Positions 1-10,487 of a stretch of DNA of 64,000 nt are shown here, one piece after another. A program made the translations under genes and the position numbers. The stretch comes from Magnetococcales bacterium HCHbin5 (GTDB lineage Bacteria; Pseudomonadota; Magnetococcia; Magnetococcales; Magnetaquicoccaceae): NCBI GenBank assembly GCA_002753505.1, contig PEAG01000005.1:23109-87108 (forward strand), in the 5' to 3' direction. Within the stretch, counting starts at the first letter, position 1. Every line of letters begins with the position of its first letter. Under the pieces are notes generated by a model. The model saw only the letters and a list, made by a program, of their open reading frames with translations. It had not been told where the DNA came from and made no database searches.

Positions 1-232
1 TGTAGAGCAGTGCCACGCGAGCCTGGAGGGTGCGCACCCGAAAAAGGCGATCCGTCAGGTGTTCGCGCAGCTCCTCGTCGACAAAAGAGCCCTCCACCAA
101 CTCCGGCGGTTCCGGGCTCAGAAGTGTGCGAATCCCCTTTGGCAGACGCTCGTGCATGAGAGTTCCTGCCTTTTCCGGGTCGGAAAGCAGTAATTTCAGA
201 AATCGGTCATGGGGTTGGCTGATCTCGCTCAT
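1..232 (-). CDS. Rpn family recombination-promoting nuclease / putative transposase (PD-(D/E)XK), truncated by window edge
   Basis: Reverse translation from ATG at 232 reads MSEISQPHDRFLKLLLSDPEKAGTLMHERLPKGIRTLLSPEPPELVEGSFVDEELREHLTDRLFRVR; the PHDRFLK..LSDPE and GSFVDEELRE..D.L.RVR pattern is typical of the Rpn/YhgA N-terminus. Confidence 0.8.
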   Translation of the reverse strand, partial: MSEISQPHDRFLKLLLSDPEKAGTLMHERLPKGIRTLLSPEPPELVEGSFVDEELREHLTDRLFRVRTLQARVALLY

Positions 233-377
233 GGGAAAAGCATACCAGGAGTTGTTGCACAAGTCACCAAATTGGCAGCACAAGTCACCAAATCCTATTG
301 ATCTGGCTAAAGCGCACTCCCAAAAGGGAGAGTCCATCCCCGGCTCCCCTGAGTGACCTGACCGCTCAAATCGCCTG

Positions 378-689
378 TCACTCCGGGTCAGCGTGAATAT
401 AGGCCAGAATGGCCTCCTGATCGACAGCATCCGAATAGACCAGCGTTCGGAATGCCTTGTCATGGAACACGGTCACTTTCTTGTCCTTGCTCAGATGCTG
501 ATAGGCAATCAATACCCCCCCCTTGCGGATCACCTTGCAGTTCTCTTCATTGCCAACCGTTTCGGTCTCCTGTATCGCATCAAATAGTGCATACAACGCC
601 TTGCGGCCTGTGGGCGGACTGATGTTTGGGGTATCCGTTCGCTGAGGAGGTCTTTGGGGACGTTTGGATGATATGCTCATGGCTGACAC
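378..689 (-). CDS. hypothetical protein
   Basis: 103 aa ORF, no recognised family. Confidence 0.5.
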   Translation of the reverse strand: MSAMSISSKRPQRPPQRTDTPNISPPTGRKALYALFDAIQETETVGNEENCKVIRKGGVLIAYQHLSKDKKVTVFHDKAFRTLVYSDAVDQEAILAYIHADPE

Positions 690-703
690 CTTGATCTCAT
701 TTA

Positions 704-1306
704 TTAATCAAATCGCCCTGCATGAAAGATCAGGCGCGGCAACGGCTGTCCCGCCACTTCATCCACCCTGACCCGACTCACAGAGGCGTACTCTACCACC
801 ATCCGGGATAAATTTTGCAACGGTACCTGCAACACCAGACTCAGAATCATTCGAATCACCCCACTGTGAGCCACCACCAACAGGGATTGATCCCGATGCA
901 GCGACACCAACGCTTGCCACCCCTCCTGCACGCGCTGCTGAAAGGTGGCCAAATGTTCCCCGCCGGGAGGGGGATTGTTGAGGGGATCACGCCAGAATTG
1001 GGTCAATCCCTGATAATCCGTTGCCAAAATATCGGTGCTGGTGCGTCCTTCCCAGTGGCCGAAATCCATCTCCTGAAAACGTCTCTCCCGCACCACCGGA
1101 ATCGCCAACTGTTGCCCCAGTTCATCGGCAAACCGGGCACATCGTTGTAACGGTGAGCTGTAGATGGTCTCCCAGGCCGGATGACCCCGCACCGCCGCCC
1201 GCATCTGCTGCCAACCGGCTGCGCTGAGGGGATCATCCAGAGAGCCGCGATACTTGGGTCCGCCCTCCGGTTCTCCATGTCGTAACAGATCAATGGTGGT
1301 AGTCAT
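704..1306 (-). CDS. histidine phosphatase family protein (phosphoglycerate mutase/CobC-like)
   Basis: MTTTIDLLRHGEPEGG (LRHGE motif), SSPLQRC, VVAHSGVIR; ATGA overlap with upstream recO supports start at 1306. Confidence 0.85.
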   Translation of the reverse strand: MTTTIDLLRHGEPEGGPKYRGSLDDPLSAAGWQQMRAAVRGHPAWETIYSSPLQRCARFADELGQQLAIPVVRERRFQEMDFGHWEGRTSTDILATDYQGLTQFWRDPLNNPPPGGEHLATFQQRVQEGWQALVSLHRDQSLLVVAHSGVIRMILSLVLQVPLQNLSRMVVEYASVSRVRVDEVAGQPLPRLIFHAGRFD

Positions 1307-2121
1307 GACGATGATGTCGCATAAGAGTGGATCGATTCCAGACCGAGAATCTGCCGAAACGGGGCGTCCGACAACAGTGGCGTCCGACCCAACCAAACCA
1401 GACAGGCCATGCCTATACGATACAAAACGGCCTTGTCGGCCACGGACAGAGCCACAAACCCGGGGGTCCACTCCAACTGTTGCAGGATGGCGTACAGATG
1501 GTCCCCCAGAAAAAAAAGCCACGGACCCGCCTGCGCAGCCTCCGCTGTCAGAATAGGCTGGACATACGGGGCCGCACAGCGGTTACACACCACCTGGCCA
1601 CGTTTGGCCGAAAAATAGCGCAATCCCTCCTGACCTCCACAACCAACACAACAGTCGGTACGCCAGCCATAGCCCAAGGCCCGCACCAACCGTGCCTGAC
1701 AGATCCCCAGTACCGCCAGCGGCTCCTGTGCCCCATCCAGTTGATCCCAGGCCCACTCCAACAGTTCAAACACCCCCGGATTGGGTTCCCCCGGGGCCAT
1801 GAACCGATACAGAGCCTCCTGTATCACCTGGGCAGCCAGCAAAGCCGCCGCTCCGTGCATCAAGCGGTGCCGGGGCTGCTTGATTTCCACAGCGGTCAAA
1901 GTGGCAAGGGCCTGAACAGAACGGGCCTGACAGCCCATGACAACCGTATGAAACCCGGCCAAAGCCGCCCGATCCATACTGGCCGCAGCACGCCCGCCGG
2001 CCCGGACTCCGCGCGCAAGTGCCGACAACAATCCATGGCGGCGGCTAAAAAAATGCAACAGCAGGGAGGTCTCACGAAAAGGGGTGCGCCGCAACACCAG
2101 GGCATCATCCGACCAACGCAT
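1303..2121 (-). CDS. recO: DNA repair protein RecO
   Basis: MRWSDDALVLRRTPFRETSLLLHFFSRRHGLLSALARGVR; C-terminal Cys pattern CCVGCGG..C..C; next to era. Confidence 0.9.
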   Translation of the reverse strand: MRWSDDALVLRRTPFRETSLLLHFFSRRHGLLSALARGVRAGGRAAASMDRAALAGFHTVVMGCQARSVQALATLTAVEIKQPRHRLMHGAAALLAAQVIQEALYRFMAPGEPNPGVFELLEWAWDQLDGAQEPLAVLGICQARLVRALGYGWRTDCCVGCGGQEGLRYFSAKRGQVVCNRCAAPYVQPILTAEAAQAGPWLFFLGDHLYAILQQLEWTPGFVALSVADKAVLYRIGMACLVWLGRTPLLSDAPFRQILGLESIHSYATSSS

Positions 2122-2125
2122 CGTC

Positions 2126-3121
2126 CTACGACATACCCTCCTGCTCTTCGGGTGTCGGATAGCCCAAATCACGCAAAACGGCGCGATCCTCGCCCCAATC
2201 CTTGCGCACCTTGACCCACAGCTTCAAAAAAATCTGCACCCCAAAAATGCGCTCCAACTCCGATCGGGCCGCGCTGCCAATCAGCTTCAACATGCTGCCT
2301 TTCTGGCCGATCACGATCCCCTTCTGCGACTCGCGTTCCACCAGAATGGTGGCATCAACATCCCAAATCTCCTTTTCCAGGACCGGCAGACGCTGCTGAA
2401 ATTTGCCCAGCTTGACCGCCAAAGAGTAGGGCAGCTCCTTTTGCAAATGCATGAACAACTTTTCGCGAATCACCTCGGCGGCAAAAAATTGTTCCGGCTG
2501 ATCGGTCCATTGATCATCGGGAAAAAACCGGGGCCCTTCGGCCAGATGAGCCGGGAGGAGGGTGAGCAGATGTTCCACATTGTATCCGGTCAGGGCGGAG
2601 AGCGGAACGACCTCGGCACAGGAGAGATCCTGCACTGCCTGCAGATGGGCAAACAACTTGACCTCATCCACCCGATCCACCTTGTTCATCACCAGCACAA
2701 GTGGCCTTTTGGGCGCGGAATCTTCTCCCGAGGCCAGACGGGCCAAAATGGCACGGTCCGCCTCTTGAACCCCCCGGCTGGCATCGACAAAATAGAGGAT
2801 GGCATCCACATCCTGACAGGCCTCGTAGGCGGTACGAACCATTGCCTGATTGAACAGGGAGCTGCCCGGACGGTGAATGCCGGGGGTATCCAGAAAAACC
2901 ATCTGACAATGGGGGCGGTGGCAAACACCCAAAATACGGGTACGAGTGGTCTGGGCTTTGGGGGTGACAATGGCCACCTTGCGTCCCAATACCGCATTCA
3001 AAAAGGTTGACTTGCCGGTATTCGGCTGGCCGGCAATGGCGATAAAGCCCGATTTGAAGGGCACCGGATCGGCTGGTTGCCCGCTGTTTGCGGGGGATGT
3101 AACGCTGTGTTTTGAACTCAT
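2126..3121 (-). CDS. era: GTPase Era
   Basis: GQPNTGKSTFLN, DTPGIH, NKVD, C-terminal KH domain (VERESQKGIVIGQKGSMLKLIG). Confidence 0.97.
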   Translation of the reverse strand: MSSKHSVTSPANSGQPADPVPFKSGFIAIAGQPNTGKSTFLNAVLGRKVAIVTPKAQTTRTRILGVCHRPHCQMVFLDTPGIHRPGSSLFNQAMVRTAYEACQDVDAILYFVDASRGVQEADRAILARLASGEDSAPKRPLVLVMNKVDRVDEVKLFAHLQAVQDLSCAEVVPLSALTGYNVEHLLTLLPAHLAEGPRFFPDDQWTDQPEQFFAAEVIREKLFMHLQKELPYSLAVKLGKFQQRLPVLEKEIWDVDATILVERESQKGIVIGQKGSMLKLIGSAARSELERIFGVQIFLKLWVKVRKDWGEDRAVLRDLGYPTPEEQEGMS

Positions 3122-4017
3122 CTGTTGTCCGGTTCCTCTCCCGTGCGACAGGTTGATGGACCGGCCTGTTCCGGTTCTGGATGGGTCAATGAAGAATCCA
3201 GATAGAGGGCAGTAAAGAGTGCCTGGGCGGCGGCTTGCTGGGCGGTGCGTTTGCTGCGACCAAAGCCAATCCGGGAGATGGGTGCTTTCTCTTTTCCTCC
3301 CTGCTCCACGGTACAGGCAATCTGGAAAATACGCTCATGGGGAGCCCCCTCCATGCTCACCACCCGATAGTCGGGCAGCGGCAGCCCGACCCCCTGCAGC
3401 CGTTCCTGCAACATGGATTTATAGTCCTTTTCCCATTGTCCTGGCCGACACTCCTCCAGCAATCCTGCAAACAGGTGCTGAATCACCTCATAGGCGGCCC
3501 TGTAGCCCCCATCCAGATAGATGGCACCCAACAGAGCCTCGACGGCATTACCTAACAGAGAACGCTTGCCACGGCCACCACTCAACAGCTCTCCCCGCCC
3601 CATATGCAGAAAACGGCCCAGATGATGGGTCAGGGCAATACGTGCCAACGATTGGGTATTGACCAGACTGGAACGCCAATGGGTCAAGGCTCCCTCCGGC
3701 TGCTCTGGATAACGCCGAAACAGCAGATCGGAGATGGTCAATCCCAACACGGCATCCCCCAAAAACTCCAGCCGTTCATTATGTCCGGTGCAATCGATGG
3801 ACAGGCGGTCAGCCCCTGAATCACTGGAGGGTCCATCTTGCAGATAGGAGCGGTGGGTCAGGGCGCGGCACAAAATTTCTGGAGAGCGGAAGTGGTACCC
3901 CAACTGTTTTTGTAACGCCTCCAGCGAATCCTCCCCAGGGGAGGAGCCCGCCTCTTCCGGGGAGTCGGTACGGCCCTCTGATACCGTCTCATCCGATGCA
4001 GGTGATAAATCCATCAT
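3118..4017 (-). CDS. rnc: ribonuclease III
   Basis: NERLEFLGDAVLGL motif plus dsRBD-like C-terminus; position upstream of era. Confidence 0.96.
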   Translation of the reverse strand: MMDLSPASDETVSEGRTDSPEEAGSSPGEDSLEALQKQLGYHFRSPEILCRALTHRSYLQDGPSSDSGADRLSIDCTGHNERLEFLGDAVLGLTISDLLFRRYPEQPEGALTHWRSSLVNTQSLARIALTHHLGRFLHMGRGELLSGGRGKRSLLGNAVEALLGAIYLDGGYRAAYEVIQHLFAGLLEECRPGQWEKDYKSMLQERLQGVGLPLPDYRVVSMEGAPHERIFQIACTVEQGGKEKAPISRIGFGRSKRTAQQAAAQALFTALYLDSSLTHPEPEQAGPSTCRTGEEPDNR

Positions 4018-4111
4018 GGAAACAACCTTGACCTTTCCTGGATTTCAGCCGCTCCATGCCTGTTCATGCGCATTTTGCGCTCGGAACGGGGCATGGATAC
4101 GGAAAAAATAT

Positions 4112-4531
4112 TCAGCTCTCCACCTCATAAACAAATTCCCACCGCTCATGTCCCTCCCAAGTAAAAATCTTGTCCCCAAACCGCAACTCGAGGGGGACAA
4201 CATGGTGAACGGTTACCCGATAACCATGGCCAATGGGCAAAATTTTGAAGGTCTCCTGCGGGACAACGATTCTGGATCGATACATCTCAAACTTGACGCG
4301 ACGTTGAACCTCTTCCAGGGGCAGTCTGGCATACTCGTGGGTGACCCGATCGGCCAGTTCCCGTAACAAAAAACACTCATACAGTTTAGGAAAGGTTGCG
4401 GCCGCCATGGAAAAGAGGGCTCCGGCCATGCCGATCATCAGCATCAGCGTGATAAAGGAAAAGCCGCCCGATCGCCCAAGCCAACCTTTTGTTTGAACAG
4501 ATGCGTCCACTTTAACCCCTCCTTTGTTCAT
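4112..4531 (-). CDS. DUF4845 family membrane protein
   Basis: Small N-terminal TM protein (GGFSFITLMLMIGMAGAL) between lepB and rnc, the usual position of DUF4845 proteins. Confidence 0.7.
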   Translation of the reverse strand: MNKGGVKVDASVQTKGWLGRSGGFSFITLMLMIGMAGALFSMAAATFPKLYECFLLRELADRVTHEYARLPLEEVQRRVKFEMYRSRIVVPQETFKILPIGHGYRVTVHHVVPLELRFGDKIFTWEGHERWEFVYEVES

Positions 4532-4558
4532 ACCCTGTTGGGAAAAACTGTTTGGGTG

Positions 4559-5503
4559 TTATCGAATGACCTGGCCCAGTCGCTCCCACCGCAACCGGCC
4601 CTCCTGATGGTCCCAGGACCAGAAAATTGCCTTGGCCTCTCCCACCAGTCGGTAGGCCGGCACAAAGCCCCAGACGCGGCTGTCGTTGCTGTTATCCCGG
4701 TTATCACCCATGACAAAATAGTGCCCGGGCGGAACGGTGGTATCGGTGATGTCCGAATAGGAAAATGGCCGCACCAACACCGGATGCTCTACAGCCCCCG
4801 CCCCGTCAGAACCGGGCAATTTTTCAGCCCATTTCAGGGATTCCACCTCTTGTCCCTGCTCATTTTTATAGGAAAACTGGCCCGTTGCTTCATAGCCAAC
4901 CGGTTCACCATTCAGATAGAGCCGTTTGTTGCGATAGGTGACATGATCGCCGGGCAGTCCGATGATGCGCTTGATATAGTCTTTCCGTGGATCCTGGGGA
5001 TATTCAAAAACCGCGACATCTCCCCGTTTGGGGCCGGAGGACATGAAAATCCGTTCCCGCATGAAAGGGATGCGATGGCCATAAGCCATTTTGCTTACAA
5101 ACAGATAATCTCCCACCAGCAGGGTGGGGATCATGGAGCCGGAGGGAATCTTGAACGGCTCAACAAGAAAGGTGCGGACCACCAGGGCGATGCCGACCGC
5201 CATGACGATGGCCTCGTAATACTCCACCAGCAGAGTGTTGGTGGCCAAAAATTTTTTTCCCGCCACAAACATGAAGAGGCCGACGGCGATCAGTGCCCAG
5301 GCGGCCAGCATGCCAAAACTCATGAACTCATTCGGTGCGACATCCCCTCCGGGTGACGGGGCATCGCCGATGCCGTAGATGCCCAGCATGAAAACACCGG
5401 TCAGCAAAAAAAAGATGCCGTGCCACAGGTGCTTTTTATCATTTTGGCCGGGCTGTTCTGTCGTTGACATATTTCCGTTATCCATCAGGCTGCTCTTTGA
5501 CAA
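4559..5503 (-). CDS. lepB: signal peptidase I
   Basis: PSGSMIPTLLVGDYLFVSKMAYG, KRIIGLPGD, YFVMGDNRDNSNDSR. Confidence 0.97.
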   Translation of the reverse strand: MSKSSLMDNGNMSTTEQPGQNDKKHLWHGIFFLLTGVFMLGIYGIGDAPSPGGDVAPNEFMSFGMLAAWALIAVGLFMFVAGKKFLATNTLLVEYYEAIVMAVGIALVVRTFLVEPFKIPSGSMIPTLLVGDYLFVSKMAYGHRIPFMRERIFMSSGPKRGDVAVFEYPQDPRKDYIKRIIGLPGDHVTYRNKRLYLNGEPVGYEATGQFSYKNEQGQEVESLKWAEKLPGSDGAGAVEHPVLVRPFSYSDITDTTVPPGHYFVMGDNRDNSNDSRVWGFVPAYRLVGEAKAIFWSWDHQEGRLRWERLGQVIR

Positions 5504-5509
5504 GGTGGC

Positions 5510-7324
5510 CTAATCCACCTTGAGTACCGCCAGAAAGGCCTCTTGCGGTACCTCCACGCGACCAATCTGCTTCATCCGTTTTTTGCCGGCTTTTTGTTTT
5601 TCCAGCAATTTTCGTTTCCGGGTAATGTCGCCCCCATAGCATTTGGCGGTAACATTTTTCCGCATGGCCGCCACCGTCTCCCGGGCGATAATTTTGGCCC
5701 CGATGGCGGCCTGAATGGCCACCTCAAACATTTGGCGGTGAATCACCTCTCGCATCCGCTTGACCAGATCCCGGCCCCGGGTTTGACTCTTGTCCCGATG
5801 GACAATCACCGAGAGGGCATCCACCGGTTCGCCATTGATCAAAATGTCCAGCTTGACCAGATCCCCCGGGCGATATTCCAAAAACTCGTAATCCAGTGAG
5901 GCATAGCCGCGGGAGAGGGATTTGAGCCGATCAAAAAAATCCATCACCACTTCGCTCAACGGCAGCTCATAGTGCAGGATGACACGGGTGTCCGAGAGAT
6001 AGGACATGTCCCGTTGCTGACCGCGACGCTCCGTACACAGCTGCATGACCGGCCCCAGATGCTCTGTTGGCAGCAGGATGGAGGCGAGGATGAAGGGTTC
6101 ATCGATCCGTTCATAGCGTCCCGCCGGCGGCAGATCGGCCGGGTTGTGTACCTCGATCATGACGCCATCGGTGCGCAGCACCTGATAGACCACCGTCGGG
6201 GCGGTAGTGATCAGATCCAGGTCAAACTCACGTTCCAACCGTTCCTGCACAATTTCCATGTGCAACAGACCCAGAAAACCGCATCGACAGCCGAAGCCCA
6301 AAGCCGGGGAGGTTTCCGGTTCAAAGTGGATGGCCGAGTCGTTCAGGGAAAGCTTTTCCAACGCATCCGTCAGGGCCTCATAGTCGGAGGCAATGACCGG
6401 ATAGAGACCGGCAAAAACCATCGATTTGGCCTCACGAAACCCTGGCAACAGATCGGCGGTGGGTCGGGAGGCATCGGTCATGGTGTCGCCGATGCGGGCC
6501 TGGGAGACATCCTTGATCCCGGCCATCACACACCCCACCTCCCCCGCTGAGAGGGAGGAGGTGTAGGTCAATTTGGGGGTAAAGATGCCGACATTGTCCA
6601 GGGGATAGTCCATGCCCACGCTGAGCAGGCGAATTTTGCGGGTTTTTTCTCCCGCGCCCTGGGTGACCATTCTGCCATCGTAGACCCGCACCAGGGAGAC
6701 GACCCCCAGATAGTTGTCATACCAGGAGTCCACCACCAACGCCTTGAGCGGGGCGTTCACGTCTCCCGTGGGGGGCGGAATCAGGTTGACCACCGCTTCC
6801 AAGATTTCCCGAATGCCAATACCCGATTTGGCAGAGGCCAAAACGGCCTGCGAGGCATCCAGACCGATGACATCCTCTATTTGCGCCCGCACCCGTTCCG
6901 GTTCGGCTGCAGGCAGATCAATCTTGTTCAGGACTGGCACAATGGACAGGTTATGCTCGATGGCCAGATAGACGTTGGCCATGGTTTGTGCCTCCACACC
7001 CTGCACGGCATCCACCACCAGCAGCGCGCCCTCACAGGCGGCCAGGGAGCGGGAGACCTCATAGGAAAAATCCACATGCCCGGGGGTGTCGATCAGATTG
7101 AGGATATAGGTGCGGCCATTCAACGCCTGGTAGGTCAGCCGGACCGATTGTGCCTTGATGGTGATGCCCCGCTCCCGCTCCAGGTCCATGCTGTCCAGAA
7201 CCTGTTCGGTCATGTCACGGGCATCCAACCCGCCGGTAAATTCGATCAACCGGTCGGCCAGGGTGCTTTTGCCGTGATCAATGTGGGCGATAATAGAAAA
7301 GTTGCGAATATGATCCAGGGACAT
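5510..7324 (-). CDS. lepA: elongation factor 4 (LepA)
   Basis: [30 protein letters not shown], conserved C-terminal [22 protein letters not shown]. Confidence 0.98.
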   Translation of the reverse strand: MSLDHIRNFSIIAHIDHGKSTLADRLIEFTGGLDARDMTEQVLDSMDLERERGITIKAQSVRLTYQALNGRTYILNLIDTPGHVDFSYEVSRSLAACEGALLVVDAVQGVEAQTMANVYLAIEHNLSIVPVLNKIDLPAAEPERVRAQIEDVIGLDASQAVLASAKSGIGIREILEAVVNLIPPPTGDVNAPLKALVVDSWYDNYLGVVSLVRVYDGRMVTQGAGEKTRKIRLLSVGMDYPLDNVGIFTPKLTYTSSLSAGEVGCVMAGIKDVSQARIGDTMTDASRPTADLLPGFREAKSMVFAGLYPVIASDYEALTDALEKLSLNDSAIHFEPETSPALGFGCRCGFLGLLHMEIVQERLEREFDLDLITTAPTVVYQVLRTDGVMIEVHNPADLPPAGRYERIDEPFILASILLPTEHLGPVMQLCTERRGQQRDMSYLSDTRVILHYELPLSEVVMDFFDRLKSLSRGYASLDYEFLEYRPGDLVKLDILINGEPVDALSVIVHRDKSQTRGRDLVKRMREVIHRQMFEVAIQAAIGAKIIARETVAAMRKNVTAKCYGGDITRKRKLLEKQKAGKKRMKQIGRVEVPQEAFLAVLKVD

Positions 7325-7443
7325 TAGGTGTGGTAGTCAGGGAGATAAGGTTAATGCCGGGTTTGGCTGGATTTGGTATAAAGCTGTTGCACAGCTCGCG
7401 ACAGCGCACCATAACCAGCAACGCTCTGGCATAGGGCGTACAT

Positions 7444-7905
7444 CTACTTATAATCTCCCCGATCTGTTTTGGCCAGTTCCACTGTTGCCAAAACAGCCGT
7501 GCGGTGCAGCAAATCCCGCTCCTCCCCCTTCTCCGGGACGCTGGAGAGGGTACGCAGGGCATGGTCGCGGGTCTCACGCAGACGCTCACGCGCCATCTCC
7601 AGATTACCGGAGCCGATGGCCGATTGTACCAAGTCATTGCCCAGGGCCACCAGGGAGTCCAGCAACTCGTCCGCCTTGTCCAACTGCTCCCGCCGTTGGC
7701 GGCGATTGGGGTCGGTACCATTCGCGCCGGGTTCAAACTGCACCGCCTGAACGACGGCCACCGCCTCTGGTTCATTCGCCCCGGAAACTTCCGCCAGTTG
7801 ACGGGCAAAAATTTCCCCAGCGACGGAGCCGGTAGCCAGGTTATTGTTGGCTACAGATGGCCGGGCTGCAACTTTGTCGCTTCTATCCACGCGGCGGATG
7901 GTCAT
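7444..7905 (-). CDS. hypothetical protein, weakly FliX-like (flagellar assembly regulator)
   Basis: 153 aa from MTIRRVDRSDK; C-terminal LDSLVALGNDLVQSAIGSGNLEMARERL...VLATVELAKTDR resembles the FliX C-terminus. Confidence 0.5.
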   Translation of the reverse strand: MTIRRVDRSDKVAARPSVANNNLATGSVAGEIFARQLAEVSGANEPEAVAVVQAVQFEPGANGTDPNRRQRREQLDKADELLDSLVALGNDLVQSAIGSGNLEMARERLRETRDHALRTLSSVPEKGEERDLLHRTAVLATVELAKTDRGDYK

Positions 7906-8063
7906 AAAACTCTCCCAACGGCAGTCTGAATGAGTTGTGTGGCACAGCATCGCTTACACGGCAAGAATGCCCGTCCCATCCACATCAATCAAAAAGAGTG
8001 CCAAGAGTAACAGTCAAGAAAATATCTTCCTGTGTGGTGTGTCAATGCCCCGTTTTCAGCCGC

Positions 8064-9614
8064 TCATACCCCCTGGCGCGGACGACCCCTTTTGTGGGCC
8101 AGTTTGTTCAGGGCGTTGATGAGGGCCTTGGCGGAGGCCACAATCACATCGGAGTCAGCACCCTGTCCCTGGGCCATCCGCTCCCCCTTTTCCAGCCGCA
8201 CAGTTACCTCTCCCTGGGCATCGGTGCCGCCGGTGATGGCATGCACCTGGTAGAGCTGCAACCGCATCTCCTTCAACTCCGGCACCACCTGGGAGATGGC
8301 CTGGAAGACGGCGTCCACCGGTCCCGCGCCCCAACTGGCTCCCCGCAGCTTTTCCCCCCGGACATCCATCTCGACGGCAGCCACCGGGGTATCCTGGGTA
8401 CCCGAGGCCACATGCAGTCGGATCAGGCGATAATGCTCGGTCTCCCGGATCACCTCATCATCGACCAGGGCCTCCAGATCTTCGTCGAACAACTCCTGTT
8501 TTTTGTCGGCTACCTCCTTGAAACGGCGGAAGGCCCGGTCCAGATGTTCGGCAGAGAGTTCGTAGCCCAGAATTTCCAACCGGTCCCGGAAGGCGTGGCG
8601 GCCGGAATGTTTGCCCAGGACCATGCGGCTGTCGGTCAGCCCCACCGAAGCGGGGGTCATGATCTCGTAGGTTGTCGCCTCTTTCAGTACCCCGTCCTGG
8701 TGAATGCCCGCCTCATGGGCAAAGGCGTTGGCTCCCACGATGGCTTTGTTGGGTTGGACGGGAAAGCCGGTGACCACCGAGACCAGTTTGGAGGCCCGGC
8801 TGATTTCGGTGGTGACCACGCCTACCTGGAAGGGGAGCAGATCCTTGCGGGTGCGAATGGCCATGACCACCTCTTCCAGGGCGGCGTTGCCGGCCCGCTC
8901 CCCCAGGCCGTTGAGGGTACACTCCACCTGTCGCGCCCCTTGCAGGATGGCCGACAGGGAGTTGGCTACCGCCAGGCCCAGGTCGTTGTGGCAATGGACC
9001 GAGATGACGGCCTGTGCAATATTGGGCACCCGTTCCACCAGGGTGCGAATGCGGTCCCCGAATTCGTGGGGCAGGGTGTAGCCGACGGTATCGGGTATAT
9101 TGACCGTGGTGGCTCCGGCTGCAATGACCGCTTCGACGATGCGGCAGAGAAAATCCATATCGGTACGGCCAGCATCCTCGGCGGACCACTCCACATTGCG
9201 GGTATATTTTCTCGCATGCCGCACGGCTGCCACCGCCGCTTCCACCACCTGGTCCGGTTGCATGTTCAGCTTATGCTTCATGTGGATGGGGCTGGTGGCG
9301 ATAAAGGTGTGTATGCGGGGGTCTGCGGCTTCGGAGAGGGCGGCCCAGGCGCGGTCAATATCGGCGATGGTCGCCCTGGCCAAGCCGGCAACACTGCACT
9401 CCCTGATGGTGGCGGCCACCTTCTGGACAGCCTCGAAATCGCCCTGAGAGGCCATGGGAAAGCCGGCCTCAATCACATCCACCCGCAATTTTTCCAATTG
9501 CTTGGCGATGCGCACCTTTTCGTCCACGGTCATGGAGGCTCCGGGAGACTGTTCGCCATCCCGCAATGTGGTATCAAAGATGATTATTTTTTCTTCGGCC
9601 ATCACAGCACCCAT
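8064..9614 (-). CDS. leuA: 2-isopropylmalate synthase
   Basis: IIIFDTTLRDGEQSPGASMTVDEKVRIA, HCHNDLGLAVANS, LGKHSGRHAF; start could be 9614 or 9602. Confidence 0.97.
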   Translation of the reverse strand: MGAVMAEEKIIIFDTTLRDGEQSPGASMTVDEKVRIAKQLEKLRVDVIEAGFPMASQGDFEAVQKVAATIRECSVAGLARATIADIDRAWAALSEAADPRIHTFIATSPIHMKHKLNMQPDQVVEAAVAAVRHARKYTRNVEWSAEDAGRTDMDFLCRIVEAVIAAGATTVNIPDTVGYTLPHEFGDRIRTLVERVPNIAQAVISVHCHNDLGLAVANSLSAILQGARQVECTLNGLGERAGNAALEEVVMAIRTRKDLLPFQVGVVTTEISRASKLVSVVTGFPVQPNKAIVGANAFAHEAGIHQDGVLKEATTYEIMTPASVGLTDSRMVLGKHSGRHAFRDRLEILGYELSAEHLDRAFRRFKEVADKKQELFDEDLEALVDDEVIRETEHYRLIRLHVASGTQDTPVAAVEMDVRGEKLRGASWGAGPVDAVFQAISQVVPELKEMRLQLYQVHAITGGTDAQGEVTVRLEKGERMAQGQGADSDVIVASAKALINALNKLAHKRGRPRQGV

Positions 9615-9723
9615 GATCCAAGCAACACAACCGGAGAGTTGGTATCTCCTCCTGCGGGGACTCCCCGGGGATGGAGTATAGGAGGTAGAGTCTATTTGTT
9701 GCTATAAAGTTCTGTATTGCAGC

Positions 9724-9760
9724 AAAAAAAAAGCGGTCATGGATGGGGCCAAGAACCGCT
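9724..9760 (-). terminator. Rho-independent terminator downstream of tRNA-Pro
   Basis: On the minus strand: AGCGGT-loop-ACCGCT stem followed by a T9 run. Confidence 0.7.
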
Positions 9761-9778
9761 CACAGCCATGATAAATTT

Positions 9779-9855
9779 TGGTCGGGACGAGAGGATTTGA
9801 ACCTCCGACCCCTAGCACCCCAAGCTAGTGCGCTACCAGTCTGCGCCACGCCCCG
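9779..9855 (-). tRNA. tRNA-Pro (anticodon GGG), CCA encoded
   Basis: Minus strand CGGGGCGTGGCGCAGACTGGTAGCGCACTAGCTTGGGGTGCTAGGGGTCGGAGGTTCAAATCCTCTCGTCCCGACCA; acceptor, anticodon (CTAGC-TTGGGGT-GCTAG) and T arm (GGTTCAAATCC) all present. Confidence 0.95.
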
Positions 9856-10487
9856 AAACGAAAGGCACTCTACGCCACTCTTGCTCTTCTGTCCAGTCTT
9901 CATCATGCGCCCCCCAGCTTTCTTTGCTCTCGGGCCCCATTTTTTTTGCAATCGGTCGGCACAGAGCTTGCGATGGAGGTTGGCAAGGGTGGCCTGTCGC
10001 CAAGGTAAAATTTTCCAGATCGGTTTTTTTGAGGAACTTCCCGTGAACATCTCCAATATCGCTGACTTTCTTGTTAGCCAGGTCGTCAAGACGGCCGCCG
10101 GTTTGCAGCAGCAGAATAAAGACAATAGCAACCAAGGGGTTATCAAGCCGCAACGGGACAAGTTGCCGCAAAGATCGGTGGAATCCAACCGGGTTCACAC
10201 CCCCTCTTCAGCCTATCGGGTGACCATCTCCTCGGCGGCGATGCAAAAGATGGCCGCTTCCGTCTAGCGGCAGGCAGGCCGTTTTTTCCCGGTCGTTCCG
10301 TGCAGGATCGACCGCCGGCACGGCAAAAATTTCCTCTCCGGGTGGGGGCGGCACTTTTGGAGAGGAGAGGCCGGGCATGTTTATCCACCTCCCGCCGGTA
10401 GTCACAAAGGGGCGGTGGTTAACCGAAGACCCTGCCCGGCTCTGACTGCGCCCCTGTTTCAGTCTCGACTTGTACGATCCGTCTGGA

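Noticed and set aside
7935-9707. 590 aa plus-strand ORF
   Set aside because: Antisense to leuA, which has unambiguous family motifs.
9743-10267. 174 aa plus-strand ORF reading [25 protein letters not shown]
   Set aside because: Classic spurious translation antisense to tRNA-Pro; the minus-strand counterpart [24 protein letters not shown] is the same artefact.
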